From the NCBI RefSeq assembly GCF_000733945.1, contig NZ_JPOL01000002.1, forward strand, positions 2,171,001 through 2,235,000: a stretch of 64,000 nt of DNA, written 5' to 3'. Shown here piece by piece: positions 33,537-41,056 of this stretch. Numbering within the stretch: the stretch's first letter is position 1; every line of letters begins with the position of its first letter. The position numbers were made by a program, and so were the translations under genes. This stretch comes from Flavimarina sp. Hel_I_48 (GTDB lineage: Bacteria; Bacteroidota; Bacteroidia; Flavobacteriales; Flavobacteriaceae). Below the pieces are notes generated by a model. The model was not told where the DNA came from. It did no database searches and saw only the letters and a list, made by a program, of their open reading frames with translations.

Positions 33537-34595
33537 ATGATGAAAAATCAATTAAGAGTTTTTCCACTGCTTTTTGCGGTCATTTGTTGTATTTCCTGCG
33601 CTACGGATTCTGATGAAGATTATGTGCCAATTAATGAAGAACTGCAGCTTGAGATTCCTGCAAACTTCCCGGAAATGGTATATGACGTCAGTAAAAATCC
33701 GCCTACAGAACAGGGTTTTGAACTTGGTAAAAAGCTGTTTTATGACGGTAAACTTTCCGCAAACGGATTTATATCCTGCGGTTTTTGCCACCAGCAGCGC
33801 TTTGCTTTTACGCACCACGGCCACCAGTTTAGTCATGGGATAGATGACCTGGAGGGTGTGCGAAACACGCCCGCTATTCAAAATGCCGCTTACATGCGCC
33901 AGTTTACCTGGGATGGTGCAACGGCACATCTGGATCTCTTTCCCATTATTCCCATTGCTAACGAGGTTGAAATGGGGGAGACGGTTTCGAATGTACTGGC
34001 AAAGTTGAAAGCAGATGCTGAGTACCGGCGTTTATTTGCAGATGCATTTAAAAATGGCGAAGTGAGCAATGAAAATTTCTTCAAGGCCCTTTCTCAGTTT
34101 ATGGTGATGATGGTTTCTTCCAATTCAAAATATGATAAATATGTGCGGAATGAAGAGGGCGGAACCTTTACCGAAGAGGAGGAGCGCGGACTGGGAATTT
34201 TTCGGCAAAAATGTGCCAGTTGCCATAAAACCGATCTTTTTACGGATGATTCCTTCCGCAATAATGGCCTGCCGCAGTATCCAGGACTTAATGATTTGGG
34301 TCATGCCGAGGTGAGCGGCAATGTTGCAGACAATTATAAATTTAAAGTTCCAAGCTTGCGCAATGTGGCGGTCACGGCGCCTTATATGCATGATGGCCGT
34401 TTTGGCAGTTTGCAATCCGTACTTGATTTTTATGCTAACGGTGTGGTAGATTCCCCAACCTTGGATCCTATTTTAAAACAGAATGGTAAGTTGGGCATTG
34501 ACTTGAGCGCAGAAGATCAGCAAGCGCTTATCTCTTTTCTCAATACGCTTACCGATGAAGACTATTTAAACGATAAACGCTTCGCAGAATATTAG
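33537..34595 (+). CDS. mbnH: MbnH/MauG-family diheme cytochrome c peroxidase-like enzyme
   Basis: 352 residues. Signal with a Cys (CCISC, lipidation likely at Cys21) followed by acidic ATDSDED. Two heme c motifs are visible: CGFCH at 81-85 and CASCH at 226-230. Other blocks are FELGKKLFYDGKLS, GVRNTPAIQNAAYM, FTWDGATAHLD, KVPSLRNVAVTAPYMHDGRF and SLQSVLDFYANG, typical of bacterial cytochrome c peroxidase/MauG proteins. Placement after mbnP indicates the MbnH subgroup, which oxidises a Trp of MbnP to kynurenine, rather than a peroxide-detoxifying enzyme. An ATG one codon later is equally possible as start. Confidence 0.87.
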   Translation: MMKNQLRVFPLLFAVICCISCATDSDEDYVPINEELQLEIPANFPEMVYDVSKNPPTEQGFELGKKLFYDGKLSANGFISCGFCHQQRFAFTHHGHQFSHGIDDLEGVRNTPAIQNAAYMRQFTWDGATAHLDLFPIIPIANEVEMGETVSNVLAKLKADAEYRRLFADAFKNGEVSNENFFKALSQFMVMMVSSNSKYDKYVRNEEGGTFTEEEERGLGIFRQKCASCHKTDLFTDDSFRNNGLPQYPGLNDLGHAEVSGNVADNYKFKVPSLRNVAVTAPYMHDGRFGSLQSVLDFYANGVVDSPTLDPILKQNGKLGIDLSAEDQQALISFLNTLTDEDYLNDKRFAEY

Positions 34596-34613
34596 CAAAC
34601 AAAACATAAACTC

Positions 34614-35612
34614 ATGAATCAATTTAAATATATAAAGACCAATTATTTCCTTATAGTTACCTTGTTTACCTGGCTTAGTATGAGTGCAAACACACCGCTG
34701 GACTCTATTGCCGCAACAACAGTTTCCCATTATACATTTGAAGACGACTGCGACGTGTGTGGTTGTGGCGGCAGTGGTGGGAGTATGGGCTACGGCACCG
34801 TGGGGAATGGTAATTTTGTAGGGTTGCGCTACATTTATCAGCAATATCGCTCTAAAGATGGCATTTTCAACAACTCCCCGTGGATTGATGAAAATTTTAA
34901 TACCCTACAGGTATGGGCGCAGATCCCAATCTCAGATAAAATAAGCGTCAATGCGATTGTTCCCTATCATTTTCACAACAGGGAGTTTAACGATGGCAGT
35001 GGGCAAAATATCAACGGACTGGGAGATATAAGTGTTTTGGGCTTTTACAACCTCATTTCCCCACGAATTGATGGACTTTTCCCGCAGCAGCAGTATATAT
35101 TAAAACATAATTTGCAAGTGGGCGCGGGTATAAAATTGCCCACAGGGGATTACAAACGGGAGAATAATACCGGCAGTGTAAATCCCAGTTTTCAGTTGGG
35201 AACAGGGAGTCTGGATGTTGTTTTGGCCGGTAATTATTCTATTTCTCACAACGAATGGGGCGCTGGCGTTCTTGCCAATTATACGTTTAAAACAGAAAAT
35301 CAGGAAAACTATCAGTTTGGGAATCAGTTCAATTATGGTTTTAATATTTACCGAACATTTACCACAATGAAAATGCGCTCCTTTACTCCCGTTGTGGGAT
35401 TGGCCGGTGAGGTTTATGAGACCAATAAAAGTTTTGGTTTAGATGTGGCAAAAACTGCCGGGAATATTTTGTTTACCAGACTGGGTGTCGAAACCAATAT
35501 AGGTAAATTCTCAGGTGGTATCAACCTGATGTTGCCATTGGCTCAAGAACTTAATGATGGTAATGTAGCGGCTAAAAGTAGGCTAGGGATTCATCTGAAT
35601 TTTATTATTTAA
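34614..35612 (+). CDS. Outer-membrane beta-barrel protein with N-terminal CxxCxC
   Basis: 332 residues: signal sequence (~1-25), then an N-terminal CDVCGCGGSGGSMG segment (Cys46, Cys49, Cys51), then alternating beta strands of an outer-membrane barrel (LQVWAQIPISDKISVNAIVPY, LQVGAGIKLPTGDY, GLGDISVLGFYN) ending in LNFII. The barrel resembles the 'transporter'/MetA-pathway phenol degradation-like group. The Cys cluster fits Cu(I) binding at the periplasmic mouth. It starts 18 bases after mbnH on the same strand. A role in copper transfer across the outer membrane is inferred from context only. Confidence 0.7.
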   Translation: MNQFKYIKTNYFLIVTLFTWLSMSANTPLDSIAATTVSHYTFEDDCDVCGCGGSGGSMGYGTVGNGNFVGLRYIYQQYRSKDGIFNNSPWIDENFNTLQVWAQIPISDKISVNAIVPYHFHNREFNDGSGQNINGLGDISVLGFYNLISPRIDGLFPQQQYILKHNLQVGAGIKLPTGDYKRENNTGSVNPSFQLGTGSLDVVLAGNYSISHNEWGAGVLANYTFKTENQENYQFGNQFNYGFNIYRTFTTMKMRSFTPVVGLAGEVYETNKSFGLDVAKTAGNILFTRLGVETNIGKFSGGINLMLPLAQELNDGNVAAKSRLGIHLNFII

Positions 35613-35659
35613 GGGATAGAATTCAAATTTATCCCGATAAAATAAATGGGCCAGTCCAT

Positions 35660-36214
35660 TTACAATCGCTGGAAGGTGAATTTAATATCACCGGCCACTA
35701 CTGCCGGTGTTTCCTGAATTTCCTGTTCTTGCGTAAAAGTAAATTCAAGGACCAGGGTAGTTTCATCAAGTTCGAGAATATTCATTTGTTGCGTCTCAAT
35801 GCCATTGTCAACGGTTAGAAGCGCAGTACTTCTGGACCAGGTTCCTGAGTTTAAAACTTCTGTAGCCTGTATTTCCTGTAGTTCGTCAAGTGTTTGTAAA
35901 CCAAAAGAAATAGTGATGTTTTGAACATAAGAACCTGTAGCAACCACTTCATCATCCTCAGTAAAGAGAATTTGAAGGTCATAATCCCTTCCGCTTCCGG
36001 TAATGGGAGTAACCACGGGATTTCCATTTATATCTAAAGTAGCGGTGGTATCCAGGAGTATGGCCTCGGTGAGGTTCCAGTTACCTAGGATCAGGTCCGC
36101 CTGCGGTAGAGGTTTGGGTTCTGTGGTTTCCGTAAAATCTATGGGTTCGTTATCACAGGAAAGCAGAAAGAATAAAGAAAAAATGGAAAGGAATAGGGGA
36201 TTTATATATTTCAT
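35660..36214 (-). CDS. Lipocalin-like lipoprotein, copy 1
   Basis: 184 residues. The lipobox FLLSC gives lipidated Cys20, followed by acidic DNEP. The mature part starts ILGNWNLTEAIL, the G-x-W signature of lipocalin-like domains, and continues with beta strands; SGRDYDLQILFTEDDEV corresponds to GKDYDYQLTFDEDNNV in the lipoprotein at 37078. The Met chosen follows a 32-residue in-frame extension that lacks signal features. It is last in a three-gene minus-strand run with the exported methyltransferase. Ligand unknown. Confidence 0.72.
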   Translation of the reverse strand: MKYINPLFLSIFSLFFLLSCDNEPIDFTETTEPKPLPQADLILGNWNLTEAILLDTTATLDINGNPVVTPITGSGRDYDLQILFTEDDEVVATGSYVQNITISFGLQTLDELQEIQATEVLNSGTWSRSTALLTVDNGIETQQMNILELDETTLVLEFTFTQEQEIQETPAVVAGDIKFTFQRL

Positions 36215-36312
36215 GGGGGTGCTTCTTTGGCTCTTGAATAAAATCGTGTTTGCTCGTACTATTTTAAATACAGTGCTGTAATTTACGATCTTAAATGCCT
36301 TTTGCGTCAAAT

Positions 36313-37032
36313 TTATTCCTTTACAAAGATCATGCAGTGCTGCCAGGGCAAGTTGGTCATGTTTTCCATAAGTTTCATGCCGGCTGCTTCCATCTCTTTT
36401 ACGGCTTGTTTTTCGGTCATTTTGTGCAGTTCTTTGATAGGGATAGCAGCGTCTTCACCACGGTATTCTATAAGATAGATTTTGCCATCTGGACGCAGGG
36501 CTTTTTTAATGGAGGCAATCATTTCAACGGGATAATTAAACTCATGGTACACATCTACCATAAGTACTTTATCTACTGAATTTTCGGGTAGATTTACGCT
36601 TTTTTCGCTCCCTTTGGTCAGTTTTATATTGCTGATACCGGTTTCTTCTTTTTTGGAGCGCATGGCAGTCAGCATTTCCTCCTGAATGTCTACCGCATAC
36701 ACAATACCTTTTGAAGCTTTGGGTGCCATTTTAAAGACGTGGTAGCCAGATCCCGCGCCAATATCTGCAATCGTATCATCTGCCGCGATATCCATATTAC
36801 GGAGTAGCTTGGTCGTATTTTCCTCTTCCTCCCGCTCGTCCCGCTCCAGCCAGTTGATACCCTGATAGCCCATGACATGGGCAATTTCCCTTCCCAGGTA
36901 CCACTTCCCTATACCATCATAACTTCCCTGTTTATAGGTGTAAGCACCTTCTGCGCGAGTTTCCTGACCTTTACAGTGCATGCAACAAAAGGCTAGGCAA
37001 AAAAGGATTAGGAGAGAAAATAATCTTTGCAT
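36313..37032 (-). CDS. Exported class I SAM methyltransferase
   Basis: 239 residues. The first ~24 residues (MQRLFSLLILFCLAFCCMHC) are a clear export signal, Cys-rich and possibly a lipoprotein signal. The mature part is a complete Rossmann methyltransferase: DIGAGSGYHVF (motif I), VYAVDIQ (motif II, acidic ribose-binding residue), VDKVLMVDVYHEF (motif IV) and DGKIYLIEYRG. Methyltransferases with a signal peptide are puzzling because SAM is cytosolic. It lies between two paralogous lipocalin-like lipoprotein genes on the same strand, with 45 and 98 bases between them. Target unknown. Confidence 0.78.
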   Translation of the reverse strand: MQRLFSLLILFCLAFCCMHCKGQETRAEGAYTYKQGSYDGIGKWYLGREIAHVMGYQGINWLERDEREEEENTTKLLRNMDIAADDTIADIGAGSGYHVFKMAPKASKGIVYAVDIQEEMLTAMRSKKEETGISNIKLTKGSEKSVNLPENSVDKVLMVDVYHEFNYPVEMIASIKKALRPDGKIYLIEYRGEDAAIPIKELHKMTEKQAVKEMEAAGMKLMENMTNLPWQHCMIFVKE

Positions 37033-37077
37033 TTTTTAAACTTTTAGAAGGATAAAAAATACACTATAAAGAGCAAT

Positions 37078-37632
37078 TTATTGCCTGGTAAAGGTAATTT
37101 TATTAGTGCCTGTAACATTTTCGAGAGCGCCTTCAAACAATTCTGGAGAAACCGTTTTAAGATCAACACTTATGCGTAAGGTCGTTTCGGTAAGTTCGTC
37201 AATAGCTGCGTTTACCGTTTGACCAGCGTTGATCACGGTAAGCTGATCATCTGAAATTCGGTATTTGCCAGACAGTAATAAACCATCACTGCCATCACCA
37301 GTTTGAAGTGGGATTTCCTGAGTTTCGCTTTCCGTTAGAACGCTAAAGGTTAGCACAGCGGTGAATCCGCCTTGTTCCTGCACATTGTTGTCTTCATCGA
37401 AAGTAAGCTGGTAATCATAATCCTTGCCTTCTCCTGTAATATTTACAGTAACGGGAAAACCCTGTACCGTAGTGCTTGCTCTCCCGTCTTCTACAGTATT
37501 TGATGTCATGTCCCAGGTGCCCACGATAAGATCTGCATTTGTAACTTCTGGGGTGGCATCATCATCGCTTTTACAGGAAATAGTAGTTGTGAGGCATAAA
37601 ACGGCAATAAAGAGGGTAGAAATGACTTTCAT
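37078..37632 (-). CDS. Lipocalin-like lipoprotein, copy 2
   Basis: 184 residues. The lipobox TISC (Cys20) is followed by KSDDD, a flavobacterial lipoprotein export signal, so surface exposure is likely. The mature part opens LIVGTWDMTSNTV (lipocalin-like G-x-W) and has beta strands that parallel the lipoprotein at 35660. It is first in the three-gene unit with the exported methyltransferase. Ligand unknown. Confidence 0.75.
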   Translation of the reverse strand: MKVISTLFIAVLCLTTTISCKSDDDATPEVTNADLIVGTWDMTSNTVEDGRASTTVQGFPVTVNITGEGKDYDYQLTFDEDNNVQEQGGFTAVLTFSVLTESETQEIPLQTGDGSDGLLLSGKYRISDDQLTVINAGQTVNAAIDELTETTLRISVDLKTVSPELFEGALENVTGTNKITFTRQ

Positions 37633-37751
37633 ATCGTGTTTTTGAGTTTTGTGCTAATGTACTATTTTAGGATATTGATTTGCAATTTTTTAGTCAAAAT
37701 ACTGATTATTCAGACAGTAAGATTAATCACTGATTTTTGAAAACGGATTTC

Positions 37752-37834
37752 GCGTTAGGGATTGCAGCGAAAATCCTTTTTGTGAGGCACGAGCAAAAAG
37801 ATTGCAACGTAAAGCCCGACCCGCAGGATAACGC
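37752..37834. repeat. Structured intergenic element, probably a dispersed flavobacterial repeat
   Basis: In the 319-base spacer before aspS is an element closed by GCGTTA (37752-37757) and TAACGC (37829-37834). Inside are two hairpins, GGATT/AATCC (37759-37776) and CTTTTTG/CAAAAAG (about 37776-37800), and the internal phrase AAAGCCCGACCCGCAGG. It is much more GC-rich than its flanks. From memory, similar elements (…AGGGATTG…GCCCGACCC…) are scattered between genes of many flavobacteria. The rest of the spacer, outside the aspS -7 box, shows nothing. Confidence 0.55.
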
Positions 37835-37924
37835 CCAAAACCAACAAAAGAACCAATTTAACGATTTTACAGCCATTCAATTAAAATTATGCCTGCTGAA
37901 AAATTAAGTAGCGCCTTATCTTCT

Positions 37925-37932
37925 TAAATTTG
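37925..37932 (+). promoter_or_regulatory. aspS -7 promoter box
   Basis: TAAATTTG fits TAnnTTTG and lies 19 bases before the aspS ATG. No clear TTTG is found at the -33 distance. Confidence 0.45.
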
Positions 37933-37951
37933 CACCTTCAAAATCACAAGC

Positions 37952-39700
37952 ATGTATAGAACGCACAACAATGGTGCCCTTAGGGCAGAACATATAGGAG
38001 AAACGGTAACACTGGCCGGCTGGGTACAAAAAAGCCGCGATAAAGGCTTTATGATCTGGATAGATTTGCGAGATCGTTATGGGATTACCCAACTTATTTT
38101 TGACGAGGAGCGTACGCCCAGCGAAGTGATGGAACTTTCTAAAACCTTGGGCCGTGAGTTTGTGATACAGGTTACGGGTAAAGTGATAGAGCGCGAATCT
38201 AAAAACGCAAATATGCCCACGGGTGAGGTAGAACTTTTAGTTGAAAAACTTGACGTTTTGAACCAGGCAAAAACCCCTCCTTTTACCATAGAAGATAAAA
38301 CCGATGGAGGCGAGGATCTGCGCATGAAATACCGCTACCTGGATATACGCCGTAACCCGGTAAAGGAGAAACTTATCTTTCGCCATAAAGTGACCATTGC
38401 GGTGCGCAATTACCTTTCGGAAAAAGGATTTATCGAGGTGGAAACGCCGTATTTGATCAAATCTACCCCAGAAGGTGCGCGCGATTTTGTCGTTCCCAGC
38501 CGTATGAACGAAGGGCAATTTTATGCCCTGCCACAATCGCCACAGACCTTTAAGCAATTGCTTATGGTGGGCGGTATGGATAAGTATTTTCAGATCGTAA
38601 AATGTTTCCGCGATGAAGACTTGCGCGCAGATCGCCAGCCCGAATTCACCCAGATTGACTGCGAGATGGCTTTTGTGGAGCAGGAGGATATTTTAAATGC
38701 CTTTGAGGGACTCACAAAGCATTTATTAAAAGATGTGGTAGGTTTTGAAATTGAAAATTTCCCGAGGATGACCTACGATGACGCCATGCGGAAATACGGT
38801 AACGACAAGCCAGATATTCGATTTGGGATGGAATTTGGTGAGCTTAACGATGTTGCCCAACATAAAGAGTTCAAAGTATTCAATGACGCCGAACTTGTTG
38901 TAGGTATTGCGGTGCCCGGCGGTGCAAGCTACACCCGTAAGGAAATCGACAAGTTGGTTGACTGGGTAAAACGCCCGCAGGTAGGCGCGCTGGGCATGGT
39001 TTACGTTAAGTATAACGAAGACGGAAGTTATAAATCCTCGGTAGATAAGTTCTACGATCAGGAAGATCTGGCAAAATGGGCCGAAAAAACGGGAGCAAAA
39101 CCAGGTGACTTGATCTGTGTCCTTTCCGGCGACAGTCATAAAGTTCGTGGTCAACTCAGCGCCCTACGTATGGAAATGGCCACGCGTTTAGAACTTAGAA
39201 AATCAAACGAATTTGCACCGCTCTGGGTAACCGACTTCCCGTTATTGGAATGGGATGAGGAAACCAATCGCTACCACGCGATGCACCATCCGTTTACCTC
39301 ACCCAAGACTGGCCAACTGGAACTCTTAAAAACCGATCCTGGTGCCGTAAAAGCCAATGCGTACGATCTAGTTTTAAACGGAAATGAAATAGGCGGTGGT
39401 TCCATTAGGATTCATGACCGGGAAACCCAGGCAAAAATGTTTGATTACCTCGGTTTTACCGAAGAAGAGGCGAAAGCACAATTCGGTTTCCTTATGGACG
39501 CGTTTACCTACGGGGCGCCACCACACGGCGGGATTGCCTTTGGTCTGGACCGATTGGTCGCCATTTTGGGCGGTCAGGAAACCATACGTGATTTTATCGC
39601 CTTCCCTAAAAATAATGCGGGCCGCGATGTAATGATCGATGCACCGGCTAAGATTGATGATTCACAATTGAAGGAATTGAATCTAAAGGTTACTGTGTAG
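37952..39700 (+). CDS. aspS: Aspartyl-tRNA synthetase
   Basis: 582-residue class II aminoacyl-tRNA synthetase of the bacterial type. It has an OB-fold anticodon-binding domain (~1-110; [23 protein letters not shown]), motif 2 in [18 protein letters not shown], the bacterial GAD insertion (~290-410) and motif 3 in [15 protein letters not shown]. It charges tRNA-Asp in the cytoplasm. Length is standard. Flanked by a structured repeat upstream and a strong terminator downstream. Confidence 0.97.
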   Translation: MYRTHNNGALRAEHIGETVTLAGWVQKSRDKGFMIWIDLRDRYGITQLIFDEERTPSEVMELSKTLGREFVIQVTGKVIERESKNANMPTGEVELLVEKLDVLNQAKTPPFTIEDKTDGGEDLRMKYRYLDIRRNPVKEKLIFRHKVTIAVRNYLSEKGFIEVETPYLIKSTPEGARDFVVPSRMNEGQFYALPQSPQTFKQLLMVGGMDKYFQIVKCFRDEDLRADRQPEFTQIDCEMAFVEQEDILNAFEGLTKHLLKDVVGFEIENFPRMTYDDAMRKYGNDKPDIRFGMEFGELNDVAQHKEFKVFNDAELVVGIAVPGGASYTRKEIDKLVDWVKRPQVGALGMVYVKYNEDGSYKSSVDKFYDQEDLAKWAEKTGAKPGDLICVLSGDSHKVRGQLSALRMEMATRLELRKSNEFAPLWVTDFPLLEWDEETNRYHAMHHPFTSPKTGQLELLKTDPGAVKANAYDLVLNGNEIGGGSIRIHDRETQAKMFDYLGFTEEEAKAQFGFLMDAFTYGAPPHGGIAFGLDRLVAILGGQETIRDFIAFPKNNAGRDVMIDAPAKIDDSQLKELNLKVTV

Positions 39701-39744
39701 TTTAAAAATCGTTGTTTAAGTTCATTTTTTTACCATTTAAGCAT

Positions 39745-39775
39745 AAAAAAACCGGCAATTTGCCGGTTTTTTTAT
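39745..39775. terminator. Bidirectional terminator after aspS
   Basis: AAAAAAACCGGCAA followed by its complement TTGCCGGTTTTTTT, with a very short loop. It lies between aspS and the converging lipoprotein gene. Confidence 0.88.
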
Positions 39776-39800
39776 TTTATATTTATAGTGAATCAAGTGG

Positions 39801-41024
39801 CTATTGAATAGTCCAGCCTATACCCCAAGTGGCATAGTCTGTTCCTGTAGCTTCACCTTCGGTAATTAATTGATCTATGGTAAAAGCAGGGCCACTGTTA
39901 TCTTCTGCAGGCACATCTAATAGTGTTCCTACATTATTAAAGGCGATGTTATTGATGTTGAGGTTGTCATCCAGAATTTGCTGAGCTGTTGGACCAGCAG
40001 AATCATCGCCTCTAATCTGTACGCCTATTTGAAAATCATTGACAACAAAATTTGTAAATGTTCCTTGCGTACCTTCCCTTAATAGAATAGCACGTAAACC
40101 ATTATTTTCACCAATACCATTTATGGTGAAATTTTCGAATATTGGGTTGGCAAAGTATTCTGGGTTTGCGTTATTGCCTGAATCTGGGCTGTAGCCATCA
40201 GCTTCAATACCGTGATCATGCTCCTCGCCATGTCTGATGTAAACATCTGTGAGCGTACCGCTATATCCTTCCGTATAATCTATTGAATCATCTTCACAGT
40301 CAATGACTACAATGTGGTTTGCATTTACGGTTCCACCAAAAAACTCAACGCCATCATCGGTACCTTTAAATGCTTCAATGTATTCAACTGTAGTTCCATT
40401 TCCTACACCATAAAAAGAAAATCCATTATTTTCAGATTGACCGTCTGCTGCTGCGCCAGAGTATTCTACACGTACATAGCTCAAAATACCAGAATTGTCT
40501 GCTTCATCAACCCCTCCATATTTTAGATTCCCAATTTCTGAAGTGGCAAAAGCACCTGCACTTACATCTGCAGAATTAACAGGGGCCTTGCCCAACAGGA
40601 TAAGTCCACCCCAGTCACCAGGTCTTGCGCTTGAAGCTCCAGAAGTCATAACAATAGGTTCGTCAGCAGTTCCCTGTGCATCAATTTTTGCTCCTTGGGA
40701 AATAGCGATATAAACGTTAGCTCCACCAGCGAAAGCGTTAAGGGTTGTGCCTGCTGGGATAGTAAGGGTTGTACCCTCAGCCATAATCATACTCCCGGTT
40801 ATGGTATATGTATTGTTAGGATCCAAGGTAAGATCAGAATCGTAGGTTCCCGTTAGATTTATCTGCTCCCCCGTTGGTGTTGTTGGGGTGTTACCACCAT
40901 TATTGTTTACAACACTGTTATCTGTGCTATTTATAACGATATCCGCAGTATCGTCAGCTTCACAAGAACCGAAGAGGGCGGCCGCCGTAATCAAACCTGT
41001 AAATAAATAATTTATTTTCATCAC
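39801..41024 (-). CDS. Beta-helix-type surface lipoprotein paired with the TonB receptor
   Basis: 407 residues. Signal ending LFGSC gives lipidated Cys21 (20 from the second Met), followed by EADD, a possible surface-export signal. After a Thr/Asn/Pro linker there are repeated short strands with turn residues (TGTYDSDLTLDPNNTYTITG, GTTLTIPAGTTLNAF, GILSYVRVEYSG, VEYIEAFKGTDDGVEFFGG) like a right-handed beta-helix. I recognise no catalytic residues. It lies 32 bases after the TonB receptor gene on the same strand, in the position of a surface lipoprotein partner, but it is not SusD-like. Substrate unknown; the operator array upstream of the receptor hints at a phosphate-type regulon. Confidence 0.72.
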   Translation of the reverse strand: MMKINYLFTGLITAAALFGSCEADDTADIVINSTDNSVVNNNGGNTPTTPTGEQINLTGTYDSDLTLDPNNTYTITGSMIMAEGTTLTIPAGTTLNAFAGGANVYIAISQGAKIDAQGTADEPIVMTSGASSARPGDWGGLILLGKAPVNSADVSAGAFATSEIGNLKYGGVDEADNSGILSYVRVEYSGAAADGQSENNGFSFYGVGNGTTVEYIEAFKGTDDGVEFFGGTVNANHIVVIDCEDDSIDYTEGYSGTLTDVYIRHGEEHDHGIEADGYSPDSGNNANPEYFANPIFENFTINGIGENNGLRAILLREGTQGTFTNFVVNDFQIGVQIRGDDSAGPTAQQILDDNLNINNIAFNNVGTLLDVPAEDNSGPAFTIDQLITEGEATGTDYATWGIGWTIQ

Positions 41025-41056
41025 TTTTAAATATTTAATTAATTTTTGTTCAGTTA

